Shown here: positions 1 to 11,700 of the stretch, piece after piece | How positions within the stretch are numbered: position 1 is the first letter of the stretch | Layout of the letters: every line of letters begins with the position of its first letter | Assembly (NCBI GenBank): GCA_035771165.1 | Contig: JAWNZC010000279.1 | Coordinates: 347,186 to 411,185 of the forward strand | Direction of reading: 5' to 3' | Length of the DNA: 64,000 nucleotides | DNA from: Paragorgia papillata | Taxonomy: Eukaryota; Cnidaria; Anthozoa; Scleralcyonacea; Coralliidae | Position numbers and translations under genes: made by a program | Notes under the pieces: model-generated | What the model saw: the letters and a program-made list of their open reading frames with translations, nothing else | Told to the model about the DNA's origin: nothing | Database searches by the model: none

Positions 1-70
1 TAATGAGAACGCCGCCCTGAATACTAATGAGAACGCCGCCTGAATATTAATGAGTGCCGCCTAGCGCCGC
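1..70. repeat. Short minisatellite, ~24-bp period, three diverged copies
   Basis: TAATGAGAACGCCGCC recurs at the start of the window, followed by TGAATAC/TGAATAT, with a third truncated copy. It is GC-richer than its surroundings and may continue upstream of the window. Confidence 0.6.
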
Positions 71-241
71 CTTAAAAATACGGGTCGATCGGCCCCTATA
101 ATACTACTCAGGTTTCTTTGAGATATTAAATAAAAATGCGTAGAAATTTATCTGTAAATAATTGGATATTAAATTATTACTATTTAATGTGGTTTTTTCT
201 ATGAATAATGACGCATGTAATTTTTTTTTTTAATTGTTTAG

Positions 242-363
242 ATTTCACTCCATATGCAATTCTAAACTTTCAACCACAACTATTAATCGATGATTGTCTA
301 TGTAAAAATAATACAACTCTGAATGAAACTCCATCTCCAGATCATGGTCACTCGTGGTCATAA
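242..363 (+). CDS. Candidate 3'-terminal exon of an upstream gene
   Basis: A pyrimidine tract and TTTAG acceptor end at 241. The frame from 244 is then open for 39 codons to TAA at 361-363, with a polar composition containing CLCKNNTTLNET. A second frame continues from about 335 to a TAA near 472 (NDARKAISRLLQG, then SKFELFEK), so one indel could make this a longer terminal exon. AATAAA lies at 509-514, where a polyadenylation signal would be expected. I recognise no domain. In AT-rich DNA a frame this short can occur by chance, so the call rests on the acceptor, composition and poly(A) signal together. Confidence 0.25.
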
Positions 364-580
364 AAACCTGACCAATGATGCACGAAAAGCCATCAGCAGA
401 CTTCTGCAAGGAACAATGAGCAAATTTGAGTTGTTTGAAAAAATATTCACAAATATATGTGTAAATGTTTAATGAACTTCAACCCATAATTTGCATTAAA
501 ACAACAATAATAAAAGAATAGCTACAATCATGCCCAAATGTTTTAGGACACCTGCCTTAAATTTCTAAAAACGTTGGTAA

Positions 581-622
581 CCCCCCCCCCCCCCCCTCTC
601 CTCCTCCTCCTCCTCCTCCTCC
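581..622. repeat. Poly-C followed by CTC triplet tract
   Basis: Sixteen C are followed by CTCTCCTCC-type triplets. This is a low-complexity homopurine/homopyrimidine tract. Confidence 0.85.
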
Positions 623-1432
623 CTCTTCAAAGTTGAAAATACACGAATTTCAGATCGAACATATAGGGTTTCCTACTCAACACGTTTTTTACATGTTTTA
701 TATATACTTTCAACATTGAAAAATGGGAGGGGACAAGCCATAAGGAAAATGGTAGAGAAATTGCGAAAACACGCGCAGGTGTCCTGTCCACTTTTGGCTA
801 TGCAGGATCAGTGAAGATGTAATTAAAAATAAGAAAGTAAACAAGCAAATGGTTAGAACAAACTTATATAAGAAAAAAATTGTTATCCTGCGTGAATTTG
901 GTTGTTCAGTTTACATTGTTTATATAACGTAAGCCAATGTTCTTGCCTTTTTCCTTTCAATACAATTAATACCTGAGTCAACATGGAGGTTAAAGGCCAA
1001 GCAATAAATTGTAAATGTACTATTAAAAGTAAAATGCAACGTCGAATTAAATCAGACGATAGTGGAAACCCACTGGCGAAATTTGCATGGAAAATCACTT
1101 AAATCTGGAAATTAGAAATCTTTCAAGAATACATTGGCGCGGTTGTCGCGGAAATGGGAAATGTGACATCAGTTGATATATGGCACGAAGGTTGTAATCA
1201 AACACGCTTTGTTGACGCTCCTAACCCGAATTTGGATACTAAATTATCTTTAATTGAAATAACAATTTAGATATAAAGCTAGATTAAGAAAAATAGGTTT
1301 TTCAACCTTTTAAAGATACAAAAATAGCCGAAACACATAGGAATAAAATTGGAAGAAAAAGTAGATTATATAAGCTTATAGTTCTTGAACCTCGGCCAAA
1401 TTTCTCAACAAATCTTTGCTAAATTACTTACT
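623..1432. other. No gene seen; left flank of the satellite array
   Basis: Frames are short and unconvincing. The last ~150 bp (about 1275-1430) resemble 44790-44960; both contain TTATAGTTCTTGAAC followed by a similar AATTTCTCA/CTTTGC stretch. The array therefore abuts a dispersed repeat rather than unique DNA. Confidence 0.5.
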
Positions 1433-1513
1433 TTTATTTTTTTATTAGTCGTGAGCGGGCGGAATCCTAGGCTTTCCTGCAATTTGATTGGCTACGTGAG
1501 CGGGCAGTTTTTT

Positions 1514-1934
1514 ACGATATCTTGGACCGCGGTCCAAAAAGTTATTTTTTTACATTCTGTCATAATTAAAATTGATCGATTTTCATAACTATTTCGCTTG
1601 CGACAGAAAAAATATATTCAACAGAGAGCTACGGGGATGCAAATGAGTTTGATTATCCAAATGGTTTTGACAACTTCATGTGTAAACAGCGAATTTTAAA
1701 AGAAACGCTGGGAAAACGGTATTTCACGATATCTTGGACCGCGGTCCAAAAAGTTATTTTTTTACATTCTGCCATTAAAATCGATCGATATTCATAACTA
1801 TTTCGCTTGCTACAGAAAAAATATATTGAACAGAGACTACGGGGATGCAAATGAGTTTGATTATCCAAATGGTTTTGACAACTTCGTGTGTAAACAGCGA
1901 ATTTTAAAAGAAACGCTGGGGAAACTGTGACAAA
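1514..1934. repeat. Two ~212-bp subrepeats inside each satellite unit (copy 1 shown)
   Basis: Each subrepeat starts at CGATATCTTGGACCGC and ends near AGAAACGCTGGG; they are over 90% alike by eye. Each carries the perfect 16-bp palindrome TTGGACCGCGGTCCAA (1522-1537 and 1734-1749), an ATGCAAAT octamer, and a CAGCG...CGCTG hairpin. The pair is present in every unit, so the duplication predates array expansion. Confidence 0.9.
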
Positions 1935-2141
1935 GCAAAATTTACGAGCGATATTTATAAACAAAACAGTTTAAAATGGTAGGGAAAACATACATAAACT
2001 TGTGAACACAGTATTTTGAATCACTAAATGAAACTATATAGAAGTATATATATACTATAAAGTCATACCACGAGAAGATAGAAAAGCTGAAACCTTTTGA
2101 CACTAAACGTCTAAACTGTCTTTCTTCTGTTATCCAACCGC

Positions 2142-2148
2142 TATAAAA
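2142..2148 (+). promoter_or_regulatory. TATA-like box in satellite unit (copy 1; repeated in all)
   Basis: TATAAAA lies ~70-95 bp upstream of the first ATGs of the unit's + strand frames, with AATAAA at 2623-2628 downstream. This arrangement would suit a short transcription unit. Transcription is not shown by sequence alone. Confidence 0.3.
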
Positions 2149-2241
2149 CTAAACAAAACCGCTACAATTCTTTACCTTTTAGTCAAATATTTTCTACATG
2201 CCAACCTCATCGTGTTATGTCCTTGAAACTTGAAATTACAA

Positions 2242-2436
2242 ATGGCTTACTACAAGCATTTTCGTCTTCAAACTCGAAGAACACTTTCAACTTTCATATA
2301 CAGTCAGCCAAATATTGAAAGCGACTTTCCAAGCGAACAGCCAAAAACGAGCAAGCGACGAAGAAGAACGACGAAGAATCATTATCAACTAAACTTTAAA
2401 AACACTGACTGCATTTTGACTTCCCTTCGTAACTAG
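2242..2436 (+). CDS. Arg-rich 64-codon open frame in the satellite unit (copy 1 of 16)
   Basis: ATG at 2242 opens 64 codons beginning MAYYKHFRLQTRRT and containing the basic stretch SKRRRRTTKNHY. There is no recognisable domain, signal peptide or membrane segment. It recurs in every unit. Copy 5 loses its stop (TAG to TTG) and runs on to about 8001. Copy 6 has an extra A that breaks it. Copy 8 gains one in-frame AGA. Copies 4 and 12 share an Ile-to-Val change. Because all copies are near-identical, conservation says nothing about coding selection. An upstream overlapping ATG (2217) gives a 33-codon frame that, in copy 13 only, reads through to 60 codons. It is probably a chance frame. Confidence 0.2.
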   Translation: MAYYKHFRLQTRRTLSTFIYSQPNIESDFPSEQPKTSKRRRRTTKNHYQLNFKNTDCILTSLRN

Positions 2437-2631
2437 ATCTTCAAGTTTTTAATGTTTTTTTTATCACAAAAAAAGGTTCCAAGCTTCCCTGTAAGACTAC
2501 ATGTCGGCAGTTGTTTACGACTGTCGAACGATAAACTTTGGACTTTCGAGTATCACGTGAATGTCATCTCGATTACGCAACTTAATTCAGTTATGTTAAT
2601 TTATCTAATTATGTAACAAAAAAATAAATAC

Positions 2632-2771
2632 GTTATTTACCGTTTTGGTCGGCCCGTATAGAAAAATATTTGCCCTCGGTCTCAAAAATGTCCCTCGGCC
2701 TGCGGCGTCGGGCCTTTTTTAAGACCTCGGGCAAATATTTTTCTATACGGACCTCCCAGCCGGTAAATAAC
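2632..2771. repeat. 140-bp foldback (MITE-like hairpin) in each satellite unit (copy 1)
   Basis: Terminal GTTATTTACCG (2632-2642) is inverted as CGGTAAATAAC (2761-2771). Inside, CCGTATAGAAAAATATTTGC pairs with its complement on the right arm, giving a ~50-bp imperfect stem with a GC-rich loop (CCTCGGCCTGCGGCGTCGGG). It sits at the same place in every complete unit, so it inserted before amplification. The array's right end falls at this hairpin's apex. Confidence 0.85.
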
Positions 2772-5700
2772 ATATATTTATTTTTTTATTAGTCGTGAGC
2801 GGGCGGAATCCTAGGCTTTCCTGCAATTTGATTGGCTACGTGAGCGGGCAGTTTTTTACGATATCTTGGACCGCGGTCCAAAAAGTTATTTTTTTACATT
2901 CTGTCATAATTAAAATTGATCGATTTTCATAACTATTTCGCTTGCGACAGAAAAAATATATTCAACAGAGAGCTACGGGGATGCAAATGAGTTTGATTAT
3001 CCAAATGGTTTTGACAACTTCATGTGTAAGCAGCGAATTTTAAAAGAAACGCTGGGAAAACGGTATTTCACGATATCTTGGACCGCGGTCCAAAAAGTTA
3101 TTTTTTTTACATTCTGCCATTAAAATCGATCGATATTCATAACTATTTCGCTTGCTACAGAAAAAATATATTGAACAGAGACTACGGGGATGCAAATGAG
3201 TTTGATTATCCAAATGGTTTTGACAACTTCGTGTGTAAACAGCGAATTTTAAAAGAAACGCTGGGGAAACTGTGACAAAGCAAAATTTACGAGCGATATT
3301 TATAAACAAAAACAGTTTAAAATGGTAGGGAAAAACATACATAAACTTGTGAACACAGTATTTTGAATCACTAAATGAAACTATATAGAAGTATATATAT
3401 ACTATAAAGTCATACCACGAGAAGATAGAAAAGCTGAAACCTTTTGACACTAAACGTCTAAACTGTCTTTCTTCTGTTATCCAACCGCTATAAAACTAAA
3501 CAAAACCGCTACAATTCTTTACCTTTTAGTCAAATATTTTCTACATGCCAACCTCATCGTGTTATGTCCTTGAAACTTGAAATTACAAATGGCTTACTAC
3601 AAGCATTTTCGTCTTCAAACTCGAAGAACACTTTCAACTTTCATATACAGTCAGCCAAATATTGAAAGCGACTTTCCAAGCGAACAGCCAAAAACGAGCA
3701 AGCGACGAAGAAGAACGACGAAGAATCATTATCAACTAAACTTTAAAAACACTGACTGCATTTTGACTTCCCTTCGTAACTAGATCTTCAAGTTTTTAAT
3801 GTTTTTTTTATCACAAAAAAAGGTTCCAAGCTTCCCTGTAAGACTACATGTCGGCAGTTGTTTACGACTGTCGAACGATAAACTTTGGACTTTCGAGTAT
3901 CACGTGAATGTCATCTCGATTACGCAACTTAATTCAGTTATGTTAATTTATCTAATTATGTAACAAAAAAATAAATACGTTATTTACCGTTTTGGTCGGC
4001 CCGTATAGAAAAATATTTGCCCTCGGTCTCAAAAATGTCCCTCGGCCTGCGGCGTCGGGCCTTTTTTAAGACCTCGGGCAAATATTTTTCTATACGGACC
4101 TCCCAGCCGGTAAATAACATATATTTATTTTTTTATTAGTCGTGAGCGGGCGGAATCCTAGGCTTTCCTGCAATTTGATTGGCTACGTGAGCGGGCAGTT
4201 TTTTACGATATCTTGGACCGCGGTCCAAAAAGTTATTTTTTTTACATTCTGTCATAATTAAAATTGATCGATTTTCATAACTATTTCGCTTGCGACAGAA
4301 AAAATATATTCAACAGAGAGCTACGGGGATGCAAATGAGTTTGATTATCCAAATGGTTTTTGACAACTTCATGTGTAAGCAGCGAATTTTAAAAGAAACG
4401 CTGGGAAAACGGTATTTCACGATATCTTGGACCGCGGTCCAAAAAGTTATTTTTTTACATTCTGCCATTAAAATCGATCGATATTCATAACTATTTCGCT
4501 TGCTACAGAAAAAATATATTGAACAGAGACTACGGGGATGCAAATGAGTTTGATTATCCAAATGGTTTTGACAACTTCGTGTGTAAACAGCGAATTTTAA
4601 AAGAAACGCTGGGGAAACTGTGACAAAGCAAAATTTACGAGCGATATTTATAAACAAAACAGTTTAAAATGGTAGGGAAAACATACATAAACTTGTGAAC
4701 ACAGTATTTTGAATCACTAAATGAAACTATATAGAAGTATATATATACTATAAAGTCATACCACGAGAAGATAGAAAAGCTGAAACCTTTTGACACTAAA
4801 CGTCTAAACTGTCTTTCTTCTGTTATCCAACCGCTATAAAACTAAACAAAACCGCTACAATTCTTTACCTTTTAGTCAAATATTTTCTACATGCCAACCT
4901 CATCGTGTTATGTCCTTGAAACTTGAAATTACAAATGGCTTACTACAAGCATTTTCGTCTTCAAACTCGAAGAACACTTTCAACTTTCATATACAGTCAG
5001 CCAAATATTGAAAGCGACTTTCCAAGCGAACAGCCAAAAACGAGCAAGCGACGAAGAAGAACGACGAAGAATCATTATCAACTAAACTTTAAAAACACTG
5101 ACTGCATTTTGACTTCCCTTCGTAACTAGATCTTCAAGTTTTTAATGTTTTTTTTATCACAAAAAAAGGTTCCAAGCTTCCCTGTAAGACTACATGTCGG
5201 CAGTTGTTTACGACTGTCGAACGATAAACTTTGGACTTTCGAGTATCACGTGAATGTCATCTCGATTACGCAACTTAATTCAGTTATGTTAATTTATCTA
5301 ATTATGTAACAAAAAAAATAAATACGTTATTTACCGTTTTGGTCGGCCCGTATAGAAAAATATTTGCCCTCGGTCTCAAAAATGTCCCTCGGCCTGCGGC
5401 GTCGGGCCTTTTTTAAGACCTCGGGCAAATATTTTTCTATACGGACCTCCCAGCCGGTAAATAACATATATTTATTTTTTTATTAGTCGTGAGCGGGCGG
5501 AATCCTAGGCTTTCCTGCAATTTGATTGGCTACGTGAGCGGGCAGTTTTTTACGATATCTTGGACCGCGGTCCAAAAAGTTATTTTTTTACATTCTGTCA
5601 TAATTAAAATTGATCGATTTTCATAACTATTTCGCTTGCGACAGAAAAAATATATTCAACAGAGAGCTACGGGGATGCAAATGAGTTTGATTATCCAAAT

Positions 5701-8700
5701 GGTTTTGACAACTTCATGTGTAAGCAGCGAATTTTAAAAGAAACGCTGGGAAAACGGTATTTCACGATATCTTGGACCGCGGTCCAAAAAGTTATTTTTT
5801 TTACATTCTGCCATTAAAATCGATCGATATTCATAACTATTTCGCTTGCTACAGAAAAAATATATTGAACAGAGACTACGGGGATGCAAATGAGTTTGAT
5901 TATCCAAATGGTTTTGACAACTTCGTGTGTAAACAGCGAATTTTAAAAGAAACGCTGGGGAAACTGTGACAAAGCAAAATTTACGAGCGATATTTATAAA
6001 CAAAACAGTTTAAAATGGTAGGGAAAACATACATAAACTTGTGAACACAGTATTTTGAATCACTAAATGAAACTATATAGAAGTATATATATACTATAAA
6101 GTCATACCACGAGAAGATAGAAAAGCTGAAACCTTTTGACACTAAACGTCTAAACTGTCTTTCTTCTGTTATCCAACCGCTATAAAACTAAACAAAACCG
6201 CTACAATTCTTTACCTTTTAGTCAAATATTTTCTACATGCCAACCTCATCGTGTTATGTCCTTGAAACTTGAAATTACAAATGGCTTACTACAAGCATTT
6301 TCGTCTTCAAACTCGAAGAACACTTTCAACTTTCATATACAGTCAGCCAAATATTGAAAGCGACTTTCCAAGCGAACAGCCAAAAACGAGCAAGCGACGA
6401 AGAAGAACGACGAAGAATCATTATCAACTAAACTTTAAAAACACTGACTGCGTTTTGACTTCCCTTCGTAACTAGATCTTCAAGTTTTTAATGTTTTTTT
6501 TATCACAAAAAAAGGTTCCAAGCTTCCCTGTAAGACTACATGTCGGCAGTTGTTTACGACTGTCGAACGATAAACTTTGGACTTTCGAGTATCACGTGAA
6601 TGTCATCTCGATTACGCAACTTAATTCAGTTATGTTAATTTATCTAATTATGTAACAAAAAAATAAATACGTTATTTACCGTTTTGGTCGGCCCGTATAG
6701 AAAAATATTTGCCCTCGGTCTCAAAAATGTCCCTCGGCCTGCGGCGTCGGGCCTTTTTTAAGACCTCGGGCAAATATTTTTTCTATACGGACCTCCCAGC
6801 CGGTAAATAAACATATATTTATTTTTTTATTAGTCGTGAGCGGGCGGAATCCTAGGCTTTCCTGCAATTTGATTGGCTACGTGAGCGGGCAGTTTTTTAC
6901 GATATCTTGGACCGCGGTCCAAAAAGTTATTTTTTTACATTCTGTCATAATTAAAATTGATCGATTTTCATAACTATTTCGCTTGCGACAGAAAAAATAT
7001 ATTCAACAGAGAGCTACGGGGATGCAAATGAGTTTGATTATCCAAATGGTTTTGACAACTTCATGTGTAAGCAGCGAATTTTAAAAGAAACGCTGGGAAA
7101 ACGGTATTTCACGATATCTTGGACCGCGGTCCAAAAAGTTATTTTTTTACATTCTGCCATTAAAATCGATCGATATTCATAACTATTTCGCTTGCTACAG
7201 AAAAAATATATTGAACAGAGACTACGGGGATGCAAATGAGTTTGATTATCCAAATGGTTTTGACAACTTCGTGTGTAAACAGCGAATTTTAAAAGAAACG
7301 CTGGGGAAACTGTGACAAAGCAAAATTTACGAGCGATATTTATAAACAAAACAGTTTAAAATGGTAGGGAAAACATACATAAACTTGTGAACACAGTATT
7401 TTGAATCTCTAAATGAAACTATATAGAAGTATATATATACTATAAAGTCATACCACGAGAAGATAGAAAAGCTGAAACCTTTTGACACTAAACGTCTAAA
7501 CTGTCTTTCTTCTGTTATCCAACCGCTATAAAACTAAACAAAACCGCTACAATTCTTTACCTTTTAGTCAAATATTTTCTACATGCCAACCTCATCGTGT
7601 TATGTCCTTGAAACTTGAAATTACAAATGGCTTACTACAAGCATTTTCGTCTTCAAACTCGAAGAACACTTTCAACTTTCATATACAGTCAGCCAAATAT
7701 TGAAAGCGACTTTCCAAGCGAACAGCCAAAAACGAGCAAGCGACGAAGAAGAACGACGAAGAATCATTATCAACTAAACTTTAAAAACACTGACTGCATT
7801 TTGACTTCCCTTCGTAACTTGATCTTCAAGTTTTTAATGTTTTTTTTATCACAAAAAAAGGTTCCAAGCTTCCCTGTAAGACTACATGTCGGCAGTTGTT
7901 TACGACTGTCGAACGATAAACTTTGGACTTTCGAGTATCACGTGAATGTCATCTCGATTACGCAACTTAATTCAGTTATGTTAATTTATCTAATTATGTA
8001 ACAAAAAAATAAATACGTTATTTACCGTTTTGGTCGGCCCGTATAGAAAAATATTTGCCCTCGGTCTCAAAAATGTCCCTCGGCCTGCGGCGTCGGGCCT
8101 TTTTTAAGACCTCGGGCAAATATTTTTCTATACGGACCTCCCAGCCGGTAAATAACATATATTTATTTTTTTATTAGTCGTGAGCGGGCGGAATCCTAGG
8201 CTTTCCTGCAATTTGATTGGCTACGTGAGCGGGCAGTTTTTTACGATATCTTGGACCGCGGTCCAAAAAGTTATTTTTTTACATTCTGTCATAATTAAAA
8301 TTGATCGATTTTCATAACTATTTCGCTTGCGACAGAAAAAATATATTCAACAGAGAGCTACGGGGATGCAAATGAGTTTGATTATCCAAATGGTTTTGAC
8401 AACTTCATGTGTAAGCAGCGAATTTTAAAAGAAACGCTGGGAAAACGGTATTTCACGATATCTTGGACCGCGGTCCAAAAAGTTATTTTTTTACATTCTG
8501 CCATTAAAATCGATCGATATTCATAACTATTTCGCTTGCTACAGAAAAAATATATTGAACAGAGACTACGGGGATGCAAATGAGTTTGATTATCCAAATG
8601 GTTTTGACAACTTCGTGTGTAAACAGCGAATTTTAAAAGAAACGCTGGGGAAACTGTGACAAAGCAAAATTTACGAGCGATATTTATAAACAAAACAGTT

Positions 8701-11700
8701 TAAAATGGTAGGGAAAACATACATAAACTTGTGAACACAGTATTTTGAATCACTAAATGAAACTATATAGAAGTATATATATACTATAAAGTCATACCAC
8801 GAGAAGATAGAAAAGCTGAAACCTTTTGACACTAAACGTCTAAACTGTCTTTCTTCTGTTATCCAACCGCTATAAAACTAAACAAAACCGCTACAATTCT
8901 TTACCTTTTAGTCAAATATTTTCTACATGCCAACCTCATCGTGTTATGTCCTTGAAACTTGAAATTACAAATGGCTTACTACAAGCATTTTCGTCTTCAA
9001 ACTCGAAGAACACTTTCAACTTTCATATACAGTCAGCCAAATATTGAAAGCGACTTTCCAAGCGAACAGCCAAAAACGAGCAAGCGACGAAGAAGAACGA
9101 CGAAGAATCATTATCAACTAAACTTTAAAAAACACTGACTGCATTTTGACTTCCCTTCGTAACTAGATCTTCAAGTTTTTAATGTTTTTTTTATCACAAA
9201 AAAAGGTTCCAAGCTTCCCTGTAAGACTACATGTCGGCAGTTGTTTACGACTGTCGAACGATAAACTTTGGACTTTCGAGTATCACGTGAATGTCATCTC
9301 GATTACGCAACTTAATTCAGTTATGTTAATTTATCTAATTATGTAACAAAAAAATAAATACGTTATTTACCGTTTTGGTCGGCCCGTATAGAAAAATATT
9401 TGCCCTCGGTCTCAAAAATGTCCCTCGGCCTGCGGCGTCGTCGGGCCTTTTTTAAGACCTCGGGCAAATATTTTTCTATACGGACCTCCCAGCCGGTAAA
9501 TAACATATATTTATTTTTTTTATTAGTCGTGAGCGGGCGGAATCCTAGGCTTTCCTGCAATTTGATTGGCTACGTGAGCGGGCAGTTTTTTACGATATCT
9601 TGGACCGCGGTCCAAAAAGTTATTTTTTTACATTCTGTCATAATTAAAATTGATCGATTTTCATAACTATTTCGCTTGCGACAGAAAAAATATATTCAAC
9701 AGAGAGCTACGGGGATGCAAATGAGTTTGATTATCCAAATGGTTTTGACAACTTCATGTGTAAGCAGCGAATTTTAAAAGAAACGCTGGGAAAACGGTAT
9801 TTCACGATATCTTGGACCGCGGTCCAAAAAGTTATTTTTTTACATTCTGCCATTAAAATCGATCGATATTCATAACTATTTCGCTTGCTACAGAAAAAAT
9901 ATATTGAACAGAGACTACGGGGATGCAAATGAGTTTGATTATCCAAATGGTTTTGACAACTTCGTGTGTAAACAGCGAATTTTAAAAGAAACGCTGGGGA
10001 AACTGTGACAAAGCAAAATTTACGAGCGATATTTATAAACAAAACAGTTTAAAATGGTAGGGAAAACATACATAAACTTGTGAACACAGTATTTTGAATC
10101 TCTAAATGAAACTATATAGAAGTATATATATACTATAAAGTCATACCACGAGAAGATAGAAAAGCTGAAACCTTTTGACACTAAACGTCTAAACTGTCTT
10201 TCTTCTGTTATCCAACCGCTATAAAACTAAACAAAACCGCTACAATTCTTTACCTTTTAGTCAAATATTTTCTACATGCCAACCTCATCGTGTTATGTCC
10301 TTGAAACTTGAAATTACAAATGGCTTACTACAAGCATTTTCGTCTTCAAACTCGAAGAACACTTTCAACTTTCATATACAGTCAGCCAAATATTGAAAGC
10401 GACTTTCCAAGCGAACAGCCAAAAACGAGCAAGCGACGAAGAAGAACGACGAAGAATCATTATCAACTAAACTTTAAAAACACTGACTGCATTTTGACTT
10501 CCCTTCGTAACTAGATCTTCAAGTTTTTAATGTTTTTTTTATCACAAAAAAAGGTTCCAAGCTTCCCTGTAAGACTACATGTCGGCAGTTGTTTACGACT
10601 GTCGAACGATAAACTTTGGACTTTCGAGTATCACGTGAATGTCATCTCGATTACGCAACTTAATTCAGTTATGTTAATTTATCTAATTATGTAACAAAAA
10701 AATAAATACGTTATTTACCGTTTTGGTCGGCCCGTATAGAAAAATATTTGCCCTCGGTCTCAAAAATGTCCCTCGGCCTGCGGCGTCGGGCCTTTTTTAA
10801 GACCTCGGGCAAATATTTTTCTATACGGACCTCCCAGCCGGTAAATAACATATATTTATTTTTTTATTAGTCGTGAGCGGGCGGAATCCTAGGCTTTCCT
10901 GCAATTTGATTGGCTACGTGAGCGGGCAGTTTTTTACGATATCTTGGACCGCGGTCCAAAAAGTTATTTTTTTACATTCTGTCATAATTAAAATTGATCG
11001 ATTTTCATAACTATTTCGCTTGCGACAGAAAAAATATATTCAACAGAGAGCTACGGGGATGCAAATGAGTTTGATTATCCAAATGGTTTTGACAACTTCA
11101 TGTGTAAGCAGCGAATTTTAAAAGAAACGCTGGGAAAACGGTATTTCACGATATCTTGGACCGCGGTCCAAAAAGTTATTTTTTTACATTCTGCCATTAA
11201 AATCGATCGATATTCATAACTATTTCGCTTGCTACAGAAAAAATATATTGAACAGAGACTACGGGGATGCAAATGAGTTTGATTATCCAAATGGTTTTGA
11301 CAACTTCGTGTGTAAACAGCGAATTTTAAAAGAAACGCTGGGGAAACTGTGACAAAGCAAAATTTACGAGCGATATTTATAAACAAAACAGTTTAAAATG
11401 GTAGGGAAAACATACATAAACTTGTGAACACAGTATTTTGAATCACTAAATGAAACTATATAGAAGTATATATATACTATAAAGTCATACCACGAGAAGA
11501 TAGAAAAGCTGAAACCTTTTGACACTAAACGTCTAAACTGTCTTTCTTCTGTTATCCAACCGCTATAAAACTAAACAAAACCGCTACAATTCTTTACCTT
11601 TTAGTCAAATATTTTCTACATGCCAACCTCATCGTGTTATGTCCTTGAAACTTGAAATTACAAATGGCTTACTACAAGCATTTTCGTCTTCAAACTCGAA

